Shown here piece after piece: positions 38,001 to 44,165 of a stretch of 64,000 nucleotides of DNA. The notes under the pieces were generated by a model that was given only the letters and a program-made list of their open reading frames with translations, searched no databases and was not told the origin of the DNA. The stretch is from NCBI GenBank assembly GCA_024516035.1, contig CM044962.1:8307095-8371094 (forward strand), read 5' to 3'. How positions within the stretch are numbered: position 1 is the stretch's first letter; every line of letters begins with the position of its first letter. Origin of the DNA: Bactericera cockerelli. Taxonomy: Eukaryota; Arthropoda; Insecta; Hemiptera; Triozidae. Made by a program: the position numbers and the translations under genes.

Positions 38001-40056
38001 GTTTGAGTATGGCTGTACTTAAATGGTTTTATTTCAAAAATACACACTACAGTAGAATCTTGCTAACTTGAAATCCCGGTAATCCGAAAATGCCGTTCAC
38101 TTGAAGAATTTTTGGGCCTTTGATAAGTTGAAAGAAATGTTGCACCTCTACTCCCTATGATTCTGAATTAAATATGGGAACCTCTTACAAGTCAATTTTT
38201 CTCCCTACCTAATCTAACCTAGGTAATTTGAAATTTGAAACAAGGAACCTCTTATGAGACAATGTTTTCTCCATTGTATAAAATTTTCTTTTCAATATTT
38301 CAAAATCCTGATATCTTGAAACTCTTGATAACTTGAAATGACACATCTGTCTAATCTGTCCCTTGAATTTCAAGTTAGTAGGATTCTACTGTATCATCAT
38401 TAGAGAGAGAGAAAGAAAGTTATTTTTATTAATTGAACAATAAAACTAAAGGAACTCATCAGTTTATTTGCCGATAATTGCTAGATTTTCTTATTTTCTG
38501 TCCATAAATTATTGTATTACTAAATAGATCAGTATTTAATGTTTTCCGAAATGTGAAAGTAGGAGTGCCAGAACCAAGTAAACTCAACCATAAGGTTGAA
38601 CAATGCTGTGACCCCAAGTAGGTTTGGGAAAAGACAAAGTGAAAGAAGAAAATTGTATTTATCAAAATATGGAATTAGGAAGAGGTTGAACAATGCTGAT
38701 CCAAAGTAGGCTTAGGAAAAGGCGTGAAAGAAGGAGATTGAGTTACCAAAAAAAGTTGGGGAGAGAAAATGAGCAATAAAAACTGTATAGTGTTGTTTGA
38801 ATGTTGTTTTCAACTGCATGGACATATCACAATTGGGGTTTTACCCTCTATTTGCTGGAAACTGACAAACCAGCTACTCAAATTATTAACACCAAAGTCC
38901 TAACCTTGCTGGACTTTGTTGATTTTTTATTTCTACTAGTTATTAGAGTTTAACATTCAAGCCGGTCTAAACTATACCTTATTTACCTCAGAAATGTTTT
39001 TTATTTATTTAATACATACATATTCTTTTGTGATTAGGTAGGGTGAGGTAAAGTTATTGAAGTGAGATATTTTCAAATACACAGTATATTATTGACAAAT
39101 GTTGTTCAGTAGGATGGGGTAATGGTCTTAGCATTAAAAGCTTGCTGGAGTGAAAATTAGTTACATGACCAAGTATATCCCTGCAACTACCATCACACTG
39201 GCAAACCTAACCTAAAACCATCAATCAATCAAACAAACTCAAAATCTCTCTAAAGTTGATTTCAGTAATCTAAACAGTAGGTAACATGGTTTGGACTTCA
39301 ATGCTAATTACCTTTATACATTGCATTCTGCTAAGTTTCATAAAATTTAATGGCAAAATTGCATCAAAATTGGATGGACCCTTTCGACCAATGTCGTGAA
39401 TTTGCCCTAATCTGATTAATATTTTATAAAGTTATGTAAAGTATGAAACTTTCCTGGCGACATTGCAACCTGCATCGTTTGCAAGCAATCAACAATGATG
39501 ATATCAAGGGTCCATCAAGCTAACTATTTATAACCTAGACAAACTAACTTTAGCCTGGGTAGGTACAGGAGTTGAGATAGAGAACAAAAGTGATAAGATT
39601 TTCTAAATAAATAAAAAATTAAAAAGTGAAACTTCAAATTAATAGTGTAGTCAAGATGCTCTCATGCTGGAAAAACTACTACAATATAGGCAGGGACATT
39701 CCACATTTCTCAATCCACAAAGCTGCTTCAGAACCCTGTGATTGATGAAAGTGTCTTGCCTACTTAGAGCTAGTGACCAGCATGAGCTTACATATGACTA
39801 ACACTTCACAAAGAGTCTTACCTAATCTTAGTTCCCCAAAGTTTCCACAGCCAATTTTCTTTCCGACTCTGAAGTTTGGTCCCACCATCAGGTAGCCAGA
39901 ACTGCCTGTAGATACACTGTGACGTGAGGAGTGCATGGTGGTGTTGTTAGTGGACGGGTTGCTTGGGCGGGTACTTGGTCCTACTCGTCGGTTAGACGCA
40001 GGATCAACAGTGTCTTCTTTGCGTGGCTTCTTCTCTTCCTTGGTCACTTTTTGCAT
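1947..40056 (-). CDS. gish: Casein kinase 1 gamma (gilgamesh-type), 5' part of gene
   Basis: This is a membrane-associated Ser/Thr kinase of the CK1 gamma family. Family members act in Wnt/LRP6 signalling and vesicle traffic (family knowledge). Exon 1 (39822-40056) encodes the start Met, a Ser/Thr-rich tail and the glycine loop [15 protein letters not shown]. Exon 2 (14468-14508) gives [14 protein letters not shown] with the ATP-binding Lys near residue 91. Exon 3 (12392-12460) begins EPMKSKA and continues as the [12 protein letters not shown] region. Exon 4 exists as two versions, 8497-8668 and 1947-2092, both ending in MIAIQL. Exon 1 exits in phase 1, exon 2 in phase 0, exon 3 in phase 1 and exon 4 in phase 0, and all boundaries are GT-AG. 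The HRD-equivalent, activation loop and C-terminal palmitoylation tail would lie left of base 1. Exons 3, 4a and 4b each contain indels relative to the family frame. Family assignment is very secure; integrity of this copy is not. Confidence 0.93.
2093..2870. repeat. Purine-rich tract with (GGA)n microsatellite
   Basis: Almost pure A/G on the plus strand, including an uninterrupted GGA/GAG run at about 2718-2850. It lies directly upstream of exon 4b in the gene sense, so the acceptor is preceded by a very long pyrimidine tract. The open frames here are low-complexity artefacts. Confidence 0.9.
3084..4879. mobile_element. Tc1/mariner-like element with about 606-bp inverted repeats
   Basis: The ends are cagagtgtccacttttaatg and its inverse, flanked on both sides by TA, the usual Tc1/mariner target duplication. 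The inverted arms run about 3084-3689 and 4275-4879 and are nearly identical. The centre holds a broken transposase. Confidence 0.9.
3740..4291 (+). pseudogene. Transposase remnant of the long-TIR element
   Basis: The frame contains [13 protein letters not shown], then loses the reading frame at a run of T near 3945. [17 protein letters not shown] continues in another frame, after which [17 protein letters not shown] returns to the first. QMDG and SPD..NDFF are the second and third acidic motifs of the DDD/E catalytic site of IS630/Tc1/mariner transposases. The first acidic segment and the DNA-binding domain are missing, so the element is non-autonomous. Confidence 0.85.
4987..5200 (+). mobile_element. 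SINE-A copy
   Basis: tRNA-like head (gtggttaacgcg-like A box, gattcgaatcccacccagtg B box), then a body with attaacctcgcctggtggtt and an (ATT)n-type tail. Confidence 0.85.
5201..5793 (-). other. No gene; LINE 3'-tail fragment at 5650-5722
   Basis: AT-rich, with only short unsupported frames. At 5650-5722 the minus strand carries the recurrent retroelement 3' end gggttgggtggaagagattg followed by a small stem-loop and a CCCGCC block. Confidence 0.6.
5794..5898. mobile_element. MITE-like palindrome
   Basis: The terminal sequence ctaaggaccgaattataaaa is mirrored by ttttataacttggcccttag 85 bp later, and the interior is also inverted. No coding capacity. Confidence 0.75.
6165..6560. repeat. 45-bp tandem repeat, about 8 copies
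   Basis: The unit contains aatcctactttacaaatggg and cccaagactatctcttcgat. At 45 bp (15 codons) both strands stay open, which gives spurious 117-residue frames. Edge copies are the most diverged. Confidence 0.95.
6561..7602. other. No gene; LINE-tail fragment at 7225-7285
   Basis: AT-rich unique-looking sequence. A plus-strand LINE 3' end (ggttgggtggaagagattgc) lies at 7225-7285. No supported gene. Confidence 0.6.
7603..7812 (+). mobile_element. SINE-B copy
   Basis: A-box region ggtagctcattggtaaaggc, B box gtgggttcgaaacccagcca, body with a ttgggctt-ctgctggaa core, and tail ggcgatattattatt. This is a tRNA-derived SINE rather than a tRNA gene because the head lacks a cloverleaf 3' half. Confidence 0.9.
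7813..7990 (-). mobile_element. SINE-F-type tail fragment
   Basis: On the minus strand it contains aggaagggcatccggccgta and gaggttgaccaaggccgact. Related tails occur at 20365, 37400 and 38580. Confidence 0.7.
7991..8325. repeat. Local direct and inverted duplication
   Basis: cgttccagaaagc-ttttcactctcaa occurs at about 7973 and 8132, with an inverted counterpart (cttgagagtgaaag) near 8096. Probably a small foldback repeat; no gene seen. Confidence 0.5.
8326..8452. mobile_element. MITE-like palindrome
   Basis: cccgtatttatgaacagcga is mirrored by ctgttcataaatacggctgt 105 bp later, with a further inverted gctcagaca/catgctcaa interior. It sits just downstream of gish exon 4a. Confidence 0.75.
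8497..8668 (-). CDS. gish: gish exon 4a, divergent copy of exon 4
   Basis: Read from the second AG of the tandem acceptor ccagag, this copy gives [14 protein letters not shown], then [20 protein letters not shown] and FSLKTV in one frame. One C is then missing before LMIAIQL, and the donor is gtacgtg. It aligns with the CK1 gamma hinge and helix D/E segment. It differs from the canonical form at several sites ([13 protein letters not shown] instead of LELLGPSLEDLFD) and is about 8 codons longer. Its entry phase 1 and exit phase 0 equal those of exon 4b. It could therefore be a mutually exclusive alternative exon, or a diverged pseudo-exon. A long purine-rich array (pyrimidine-rich in the gene sense) lies immediately upstream. 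Confidence 0.75.
8672..10660. repeat. Purine-rich tandem array, unit about 85-95 bp
   Basis: ggggaggagtctaagtgtaa recurs about every 85-95 bp from 8809 to about 9640. It alternates with gagaaggatggagagagtga and gagtaaccgagtgagtgtga, then degenerates. In the gish sense it is a 2-kb pyrimidine tract ending at the exon 4a acceptor. Long minus-strand frames of S/L/P/T are low-complexity artefacts. Confidence 0.9.
10661..12391. other. gish intron 3, no gene seen
   Basis: AT-rich. A diverged LINE 3' end on the minus strand lies at about 11458-11508 (attgcccgaggcaatctctg). No supported exon. Confidence 0.5.
12392..12460 (-). CDS. gish: gish exon 3 with an apparent one-base deletion
   Basis: Acceptor ctgtttcag and donor gtaagtgcg flank a 69-nt exon. 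It opens EPMKSKA. Then GCCCGCAGCTT replaces the expected GCC CCG CAG CTT, a loss of one C near 12441-12445. After that point the family sequence ([16 protein letters not shown]) continues in another frame. Both splice sites and the amino acids on both sides of the gap are conserved. This suggests either a recent mutation or a homopolymer error in the assembly. With one base restored, the exit phase is 1, as exon 4 requires. Confidence 0.88.
12540..13310. repeat. Direct duplication of about 155 bp
   Basis: cttttcagaaacatactgta through gacaatgctggtaccgtat occurs at about 12765-12915 and again at about 13149-13303, with small indels. Confidence 0.8.
13311..14467. other. gish intron 2, nothing recognised
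   Basis: AT-rich sequence with short random frames only. Confidence 0.5.
14468..14508 (-). CDS. gish: gish exon 2 (ATP-binding lysine)
   Basis: This 41-nt exon lies between acceptor ttccag and donor gtaagtt. Spliced to exon 1 it reads [18 protein letters not shown] contains the conserved catalytic lysine of kinase subdomain II. It enters in phase 1 and leaves in phase 0, matching both neighbours. A typical family member has L where this copy has Q (KNLYTNE), a single substitution. Confidence 0.9.
14562..14709 (+). mobile_element. LINE 3'-tail copy
   Basis: gggttgggtggaagagattg, the hairpin ttgccataggcaa, then ccccgcctt-ttagttaggacat and a T-rich 3' end. The same block recurs about a dozen times in the window and resembles 3' UTR ends of insect non-LTR elements. 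Confidence 0.75.
14712..15784. mobile_element. Foldback element with about 430-bp inverted arms
   Basis: The ends cagggtgattcagaaaagta and inverse are flanked by TA on both sides. The arms are about 14712-15140 and 15355-15784, with a 200-bp A-rich spacer and no transposase. It looks like a non-autonomous Tc1/mariner-type element with long arms. Confidence 0.85.
15845..16010 (+). mobile_element. Diverged SINE-A fragment
   Basis: ggattcgttggtttgaatc, then gtgaccaaacaatagtaata and agcccggtggtta..cactgaagagcac follow the order of the SINE-A body. Confidence 0.55.
16094..16310 (+). mobile_element. SINE-B copy
   Basis: cagtagctcagtggtaaagg head, gtgggttcaaaacccagcgg B box, ggcttactgctggaataatg body. 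Confidence 0.88.
16792..17343. mobile_element. MITE with ends cagggtgtcccat, carrying nested insertions
   Basis: The 13-bp ends are exact inverses. The interior contains a SINE-G-like piece (about 16831-17055, minus relative to 24590) and a separate 90-bp hAT-type MITE at 17139. TA is present only on the right side. Confidence 0.65.
17139..17228. mobile_element. 90-bp hAT-type MITE with perfect 8-bp target duplication
   Basis: Inverted ends cagtggcgtagc; the 8-bp direct repeat accattaa flanks it at 17131-17138 and 17229-17236. Eight-base duplications are diagnostic of hAT insertions. Confidence 0.9.
17745..18255. repeat. (CA)n/(CT)n/(ACTC)n microsatellites
   Basis: Interleaved ctct, ctcactca and cacaca runs. 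The 174-residue H/S/T/L frame is an artefact. Confidence 0.95.
18460..18605 (-). mobile_element. SINE-F fragment
   Basis: On the minus strand, ttaatgtgggcagccggttt and gaatggagggtaaaaccccc match the body of the copy at 37150. Confidence 0.65.
18715..18925. repeat. Purine-rich microsatellite
   Basis: Almost only A and G (ggagaaggaggagtaaggag-type); no gene. Confidence 0.9.
18935..19115 (-). mobile_element. SINE-C copy
   Basis: On the minus strand: a tRNA-like head with gaccttgggatcgaatcccg, then a ccgcggggtccactcatatc body and a cgaggaaata end. Other copies are at 23510, 31283 and 35327. Confidence 0.8.
19268..20130. repeat. Poly(A) run then purine-rich repeats
   Basis: A run of about 31 A starts at 19271. 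From 19460 to 20110 the sequence is gagaga/ggagat-rich, with a duplicated block gatagatattaagagtgaga near 19767 and 19930. Confidence 0.85.
20235..20475 (+). repeat. (GTG)n-rich repeat and SINE tail
   Basis: A ggtggtgtgtgtgct tandem at 20270-20345 is followed by gaggttgaacaatgccaaac, a SINE-F-type 3' tail also seen near 38590. Confidence 0.7.
20576..20785. mobile_element. Possible small MITE
   Basis: tacagggtggagaatt and gagttcacactgtatgta are imperfect inverses. The interior shares the ttcaaggttatttt motif with the element at 16792. Weak. Confidence 0.4.
20830..21325. repeat. Purine-rich repeat
   Basis: gagagaagagag-type sequence, low complexity on both strands. Confidence 0.85.
21382..22299 (-). 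mobile_element. Internally deleted mariner element
   Basis: The 28-bp ends cgaggtttggctattaagtt..gtagac and inverse are flanked by TA on both sides. At 918 bp it is shorter than a full mariner (about 1.3 kb), because the middle of the transposase is gone. Confidence 0.93.
21447..22107 (-). pseudogene. Mariner transposase, central deletion
   Basis: The N-terminal half contains the helix-turn-helix region ([47 protein letters not shown]) up to TKVCAKMVP. The sequence then jumps, at a junction near 21740, to APAHSAF-type residues and, in another frame, to [20 protein letters not shown]. The last aspartate of the mariner DD34D triad (CDF) is present. The first two lie in the deleted part. It cannot encode active transposase. 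Confidence 0.92.
22398..22830 (+). mobile_element. LINE 3'-tail copy interrupted by a MITE
   Basis: gggttgggtgataggcaata, ccccgccctttagttaggac, then after the MITE at 22443 the usual T-rich 3' end and an AATn tail. Confidence 0.75.
22443..22671. mobile_element. MITE inserted in the LINE tail
   Basis: cgtcagctagagggtaaaac and inverse gttttaccttctaggcgacg form the ends, with TGACCA near both inner edges. atat flanks both sides. It splits the LINE 3' end cleanly, so it is the younger insertion. Confidence 0.8.
22831..23395. other. No gene; TC-rich repeat at 23085-23215
   Basis: Short repeated units aacatcagtc..ctctctttctctc occur three times; otherwise nothing recognised. Confidence 0.5.
23396..23695 (+). 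mobile_element. SINE-C copy plus upstream fragment
   Basis: gtggccaagtaagttagcgc head, cctgggttcgatccctagcg B box, and a tggtgaggaaaaatgagtag tail. A second, partial B-box piece with aattttcggct lies at 23396-23440. Confidence 0.8.
23757..23885 (-). mobile_element. LINE 3'-tail copy
   Basis: Minus strand: ggttgggtggaagagattgc, ccccgccctttatttaggac, A/T-rich 3' end. Confidence 0.75.
23995..24125 (-). mobile_element. SINE-D copy
   Basis: Minus strand: ccgacctcagtagcttcatc head, cctggaggtcggtggttcaa B-box region, body gagtttgagtagttgtgata. Confidence 0.75.
24126..24589. other. No recognised feature
   Basis: Unique-looking AT-rich intron sequence. Confidence 0.4.
24590..24970 (-). repeat. Three tandem copies of SINE-G
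   Basis: acagaccacaagcgtctaca, gctcctgtttcatggctac and tgggttggatccgaggggag recur three times, about 135 bp apart. A-runs separate the units, as expected for tail-to-head retroelement insertion or unequal exchange. Confidence 0.8.
24971..25295. other. No recognised feature
   Basis: Nothing beyond short random frames. Confidence 0.4.
25296..25620. repeat. Tandem repeat, two interleaved unit types
   Basis: gattgattcacaagatgaaa alternates with agctggcaatctag and aatctaggaatctatag; about eight units. Confidence 0.9.
25621..26434. other. No supported gene
   Basis: Diverged B-box piece (gaggttgtgggtttaaaagc) at 25660-25700; a short direct repeat (ctgtttatactgat) at 26092 and 26239. Confidence 0.4.
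26435..27770 (+). mobile_element. 5'-truncated LINE with 3' UTR repeats
   Basis: Contains the C-terminal part of a non-LTR reverse-transcriptase ORF (26449-27210). An AT-rich 3' region follows in which atatctgtttatatctgtat recurs, ending near aataaataaagctacaacta. Confidence 0.65.
26449..27210 (+). pseudogene. C-terminal fragment of a LINE reverse transcriptase protein
   Basis: The 253-residue frame contains [13 protein letters not shown], the YLG motif that follows the catalytic core in non-LTR polyproteins, then [18 protein letters not shown]. Near the end is a CxC-x2-C-type cluster, [20 protein letters not shown], resembling the terminal zinc finger of such ORFs. The YxDD active site and endonuclease are absent, so this is the 3' part of a 5'-truncated insertion. 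I cannot assign the clade. Confidence 0.75.
27771..28205. other. No recognised feature
   Basis: AT-rich intron sequence only. Confidence 0.4.
28210..28236 (+). repeat. Poly(G) run of 27
   Basis: An uninterrupted G homopolymer; length is unlikely to be exact in any assembly. Confidence 0.95.
28290..28740. repeat. 31-bp tandem repeat, about 14 copies
   Basis: Unit cttctcacggtgacagatat followed by tctgcttaaac; later copies are increasingly diverged. Confidence 0.93.
28850..29035. repeat. Purine-rich microsatellite
   Basis: gagagaaaaagagaaag-type repeat; K/R/E frames are artefacts. Confidence 0.9.
29400..29930. repeat. 51-bp tandem repeat derived from a MITE
   Basis: gtctattaattttgccctaa plus gactcaagcccgacttaagt recurs about seven times. 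Two longer segments (gggggaaccgatgctaagca) match the MITE copies at 31064 and 57265. Confidence 0.88.
29931..30074. other. Short spacer
   Basis: Nothing recognised. Confidence 0.4.
30075..30250 (+). mobile_element. SINE-E (tRNA-like head)
   Basis: cttggctcagtggttaagag A box, ttgcgggttcgaatcccggc B box, then a unique-looking body atggcatggatgtaaagata. No acceptor-stem partner, so not called a tRNA gene. Confidence 0.7.
30251..31060. other. No supported gene
   Basis: AT-rich. atcatcaataaataatcatc and tcatcatcaacaaaagtcat are a weak direct repeat. No exon signal. Confidence 0.4.
31064..31185. mobile_element. MITE copy (ggcggaattaatagac end)
   Basis: gggcggaattaatagacgtt, then tggcgctaagtcactgattg and cgacgcttagcaatgact. 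The 3' inverted end is better kept in the copy at 57265. Confidence 0.7.
31283..31460 (-). mobile_element. SINE-C copy
   Basis: Minus strand: gtcactgtggcagagcgagt head, acctgggttcgattcccagc B box, body tgttcggggtccactcatac and tail atgagtagctgctttaatgt. Confidence 0.88.
31553..31725 (+). mobile_element. LINE 3'-tail copy
   Basis: gggttgggtgaccgagattg, ttgccacaggcaataacccc, then a T-rich end. Confidence 0.75.
32155..32585 (+). repeat. Tandem repeat split by a SINE-B
   Basis: ccaatccttttgtacataat and agagtgcgtagt recur at about 32164, 32438 and 32515. SINE-B (32223-32425, head cggtagctcagtggtaaagg, B box gcgggttcgaatcccagccg) sits between the first and second. Confidence 0.85.
33050..33185. 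repeat. Palindromic ggggcataacccc repeats
   Basis: Three copies of a GGGG(G)CATAACCCC(C) hairpin within 120 bp, separated by short direct repeats (agtagacactagggggg). Confidence 0.75.
33186..34370. other. No gene; CA-rich run and diverged inverted repeats
   Basis: Cacac-rich at 33535-33640. Segments with gccgtccacaca and gttgcagcaac recur around 33940-34220 and look like remnants of a small palindromic element. Confidence 0.45.
34374..34590. repeat. Direct duplication, unit about 112 bp
   Basis: ccatattcagcaggtatgat through ccacatctttatgtaatat occurs twice in tandem with almost no change. Confidence 0.93.
34634..34857. mobile_element. 224-bp MITE, TA target
   Basis: caggatgagcataaagcatc and inverse tactctatgctcaccctg are the ends, with TA on both sides. 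It is a non-autonomous Tc1/mariner-type element. Confidence 0.85.
35015..35335. repeat. 23-bp tandem repeat, about 13 copies
   Basis: tctacagggtgttcactttc-type units with frequent small deletions. Confidence 0.9.
35327..35492 (-). mobile_element. SINE-C copy
   Basis: cgctactggtcgctgctcac, acgaggtatgagtggagatt and gatcgaaaccaggtcaccgt are the inverse of the 23510 copy. Confidence 0.78.
35970..36310. repeat. 45-bp tandem repeat with gtagggttagg core
   Basis: About seven units of atgcctcaagaatatagtag plus ggttaggtaaaatacataga and aggcc. The TTAGG-like core is coincidental to an internal minisatellite. Confidence 0.93.
36739..36937 (-). mobile_element. SINE-B copy
   Basis: Minus strand: accggtagctcagtggtaaa head, gtgggttcgaaacccagccg B box, complete tail. 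Confidence 0.9.
37150..37490 (+). mobile_element. SINE-F copy
   Basis: gatcccgagttcgatccccg B box, body ggctgggtgaggttaatgtg, a aggaagggcatccagccata segment and tail acaatgccgaccccaatagt. It is the longest copy of this family here. Confidence 0.8.
37673..37957. mobile_element. MITE, ends cagagtggagcaa
   Basis: Imperfect inverse ttgctccacccaa at the other end and TA at the left flank. No coding capacity. Confidence 0.6.
38050..38391. mobile_element. pogo/Tigger-like MITE
   Basis: Ends cagtagaatcttgctaactt and inverse aagttagtaggattctactg, TA on both sides. CAGT-GAA..TAACTTGAA is the terminal style of pogo/Tigger elements. 342 bp, no transposase. Confidence 0.85.
38392..39821. other. gish intron 1, mostly unrecognised
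   Basis: SINE-F-type tails (ggttgaacaatgctg) lie at 38590 and 38680, and a SINE-F body piece (ttaccctctatttgctgga) at 38840. The remainder shows nothing. Confidence 0.5.
39822..40056 (-). CDS. gish: gish exon 1 (N-terminus and glycine-rich loop)
   Basis: The 78 codons plus one base start at the Met of [13 protein letters not shown]. The stretch [20 protein letters not shown] and the loop GCGNFGEL are nearly invariant in CK1 gamma. The exon ends TTAG|gtaagact at 39822 in phase 1. The start is chosen because the lysine-rich [10 protein letters not shown] opening matches insect gish proteins as I recall them. An internal Met (residue 41, just before HSSRHS) is a weaker alternative start. The next coding exon is 25.3 kb downstream. 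Confidence 0.93.
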
Positions 40057-42086
40057 AGTTTCACACCATGGACGTTGGGTTATATTTTACAAGGCACCCT
40101 CACTTCCTAGCATGGATTATTTATTTTACAAAAAGCTATAATTACATTGGTTACAAACTAACATTTTAAACACTCTACTTTTAAACAAAAGGCATGATAA
40201 TAAGTACAAGTAAAAACGATTTTGTGTGACAAAGAGACCCGAGTTAAAAGTGCAGAATAATTTTGAGTTGACAGATGGAAATGGTTATGAGAAGTTAAAA
40301 TGGCTATTTAATGAACTTTATGTTCCAATTCAACGATTATTGGCCAGTCAGCTAAAACTAAATTAGACTTACGTATAACAGAACTCGGATGTTAACACTT
40401 AAAAACTATTCTCACAGCATTCACTAAAAAAAAGAAATTTTCATATTAATATCTTATGGGTATCGCATACAAAGCACTGCACAAGATCACGAGAAATTAT
40501 TTACAGGTTCTGTTAGGTAAAAACTATCGAGTTAAATGCCTTCGTAGGGATTTGAATGTTTCGGTTCCAAATGGAACTTCCAATCCATGGTCTTCCTTTG
40601 GATTGCAGAAATTAGCTACCCGAAAGAAAGATCTTGAGGAATTTCACGAATCACTTTTCATTCTTGTTCAATAAAGCGAGGTATAGAGCGGGTCGGCCAT
40701 AAGACATGATTCAATTTTTTTACTTTTTCGCCTGACTGAAAGGATGATAACCCCCACCCTTGCGATTATGCGCATGATAAAAGTGCACTTTTTGGCGAAT
40801 CGACAACAGCGATGTCTAGTGGTGGTGGCAGAATTTAAAGGAACTTAGGAATTTGAAGAGGTGCGTTCAGATTCATAATGACGAGATTCTTGTGTGCAGT
40901 CTGGAATTCAAGTTCAGTAAAAGTAAAATTTAAGTCGAAGGTCTATAGAGGTGTGCTCAAATGATGGCCATCAGCCACTAGAGAAATAGAATTGGTCAAA
41001 ATAGTTAGATATTTAGTAATTTCAGAGGCGGAGTGGCTTATGGGACAAAAAAATTGTCGCCAGGAAAACCGAAATTGAGAAGTGTTTTGTAGAAAAATAC
41101 TTATGTAAATTTAAAGATTTCTGAGTAAGATTTTTTTTAAATCACATAGAGTATAATATTATTATACTATGGTGTCGTATTCAATAATAATTATCCAAGA
41201 GCAAGAGAGTGTGTTGAAACCGTTACAACTCAAATAAAAAATAGCATTCTCACATCATTTGACCATTCACTACCTAACACACCCCAAAAGATCCGTTCAC
41301 ACGCTCACCAAAAAAAAAACCTGTTGGTGAACGGGCCCGAGGCGTGATTTTGTGGGCGCGAGTTCGATTCCCCTATATGCCGTTCAATTTATTTTATTGA
41401 ATTATTACTAGAGTCGCACGGAATCTAGCTAGGAATGATGGGTTGGTAATTAATACACTGAGGTGCATAATTTCATTGGAGGAACGCAAGTTATTTTAGA
41501 TTTTCACGCCATTTATTTCCAACGTGATGGAGGCTGAAAGGTGATGTAACTTCTGTTGTAGATAACATTTTCAAATAATCATTACCATTTATTTTAATTA
41601 GTTTCCTCTAATACTGCCCCTCAAAGTGCTTTATCTTACGTAAAATAGGATCATTCATAACCCTAACCCCCGATTACGTAATCCTTAACTTGATTGACAA
41701 TGAGCAATATGATTGTGTTAAAAAATGACCCTTAAGTTCTTCATTAAATGTCTCCATTAATGATTATGCAACTACTGAGGATAAGCAAAGTTATCTCTGT
41801 TCAGCTCATTTCTCATCTGTGTGCGTGTGTGTGTATGATCTGAAATTTTCTACCGCAACTTGATAAAACTTTTCTACTGAATTTGGCTGGAGACTCTCAC
41901 TCCTCCCAGCTAAAGCCATGATGGTTACAACAACAACTTGAAGTGTTTGGTTGGAGGACATTTTACAGGAAGGAGAGCAGCTTGCTAGAGGACTATAAAC
42001 AGCGAACAGAATCGCCAACAGTAAAAAGCAAGGCTAGCTCGCAGTTTCCCCTAGGGTTTAATGGCTTATAAGAAATCCCAAGTCCT
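40057..42086. other. gish upstream region, no assigned gene
   Basis: This should contain the gish promoter and 5' UTR, but no start site is visible. The 72-codon plus-strand frame at 40456-40674 matches no family I recognise. Confidence 0.4.
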
Positions 42087-42094
42087 CACGAGGG

Positions 42095-42343
42095 CAGGTG
42101 TGGCGGTGCTAAGGAGCTGCTGAGCTGCAGCACCTCACACGAAAAAGAGAGGATTTTCTCAATTCCTAGTTCGTACACAAGGAAAAGCATCACACTTTTC
42201 TAGAATAATTAATGCATAATTATTATGCTTGCCATGGTAAACAAACTCAAACTCTTTAGATACTGAAAGAGTGACTATAAATCCCATTTAGTCCGGTTTA
42301 TGTGACAGGCACCCTCAAAATATTTTCCCATCGGCCACGCCTG
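42095..42343. mobile_element. hAT-type MITE, copy 1, perfect 8-bp TSD
   Basis: Ends caggtgtggc and inverse gccacgcctg; target duplication cacgaggg at 42087-42094 and 42344-42351. The interior ctaaggagctgctgagctgc and acgaaaaagagaggattttc match the copy at 62554. Confidence 0.93.
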
Positions 42344-42351
42344 CACGAGGG

Positions 42352-44086
42352 TTAATCGCACATAATCATATGTGGTCATCTTACTCCCCTCAGCAACAAC
42401 TACAACTTGAGAAAATAACACCAATACGAGGGCTATATATTTCAACCTTTGGCGGTAAGACCATGGGTGCGTGGAGTGTTGCCTCGAAGAATGGCTGAAC
42501 CAACTGGGTGAAAACTTGTTCAGATGTACGGGTGAACCCCGATCTAAACAATTTCTTGCCCAAAAAAATTGGTCTGGCCATTCAGAAGGATAATGCTGCA
42601 TGTATCCTTGGGTCGAAACGAGAAGTCACGGAATGGAGGAAGTTTTTTATTTATTTATAATAAAAGTTATTACTAAAATAAAACCCGAAATAGATATAAT
42701 ATATAGAGTCTTATTAAAAATTCTCTCAATTGCCTAAATAATACATGAAGCTGCAAAACAGTTAACCAAATAAAAATTAAGGATATTTGTTTCAATCACC
42801 ACAGTGATGCCAACCAATTACTTAAGCCAGACTTACTAAAGTTTTCGCCATATTTGTTTCGTCGAGCCATCAACCTCTAGCATACTAGTGCGGTGCATTA
42901 GCGGTTGAGCAATTGAGGTTGGCTATATTTTCCTAAAACAACAGAGCTACTAGTCTCAGGAGTCAAAGAAAGTCGGTTAGTTACACCCGCTGTAGTGAGT
43001 AAGTTTGCACTAAAAAAATATAACCCACTGAAGTTTCATAAAGAATTACTGAAAAATACTTTGGAGGGATAGTCCCTAAACGACATCAAACATGCCGGTT
43101 AGAACATATTTTATCCATTAAAAGGATGCAGTTTTGATTCCTGCTTTGTGTATTTTTTCGATTGATTGTTAGTTCCCTTTCTGGTTAGTATGTTCACTTT
43201 TGAAGAGGTGACATTAATAAATGCCACCTCTTCAAAGGTGAACATAAAGTTCTTTATTATATGTACCTACTATTATCTTTATATGTATAAATTATGTTGA
43301 TTTTCCTTCTTAGGATATCTATGTTTCTCTAGGATGACAATTTATTCCTTACTAGGATACAGTGGCGTAATTAGAAGTTAATCAGATTTCTATCTTGGCG
43401 TACTGCGGCATTGCGCTAGGCCTAATTCTGGGTGACGTATGTAGTTTTAATATCACACATAATATTTCGCACTGTTTTTAAAGTGTTTTAACACTACAAT
43501 AAAAAAACACGTTTATATTCATTTCATTTGAAATGACCTGATTGATGTGAAAAGACCGTTTATAAAACAAAAAACTTGGAAAACAAAGTGTCTACAGCAA
43601 AGTGAAAATTACGGTCAGAGTTGCTTTAGGTTGCGTTCATCAATCGACGATTAACGTTACTCAACTGTTAAAGTTATCACTGGAGAATTGCCAAGTAGTT
43701 TTTAGATGAATCGTTTTGAACCAATAATGCATTGAACAAGAAATCCATATCTATGCTTTAATATTTCATCTATAGTATAATGTTGAATTCGCATAGATAA
43801 ATGCGATAGAGTCTCCGATTAACAATATTTACATTTTGGTTTAATGTTATTGACTGTCTAAGAGACAATAATCTTTTAAAGTAATCAGCTTATCAAAAAT
43901 TCGTTTATAAACACACCCTCGGAATCCTAGACTTTCATCCTCCTATAAGGCTATTGACCGAATGAAGTGATTCGTCTTAGTTTTACCAAGACGATTATTT
44001 TGTACATATTAATCCGTTTGTGACGCGATATTAAAAGATTCTTTTATTTTGATGAAATTAGTTTTATTTGATGAAAATTTTGGCAC
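42352..44086. other. Intergenic, nothing supported
   Basis: A small inverted repeat (gaagaggtgacattaataaa / aatgccacctcttcaaaggt) lies at about 43203-43240. Otherwise there are no recognisable genes. Confidence 0.45.
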
Positions 44087-44165
44087 TAAATTTGGATGTT
44101 ACGGCATCCACCCATACCGAAAAAGTATGGCCGCTTTGATGTGAGCAACCCGTGGAGGAATCACG
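44087..44165 (-). mobile_element. SINE tail fragment shared with 47965
   Basis: Minus strand: ggttgctcacatcaaagcgg and ggtatgggtggatgccgtaa; the same module lies at 47970-48045. Confidence 0.7.

Noticed and set aside
40456..40674. 72-codon plus-strand protein near gish
   Set aside because: No recognisable domain or splice context; probably chance.
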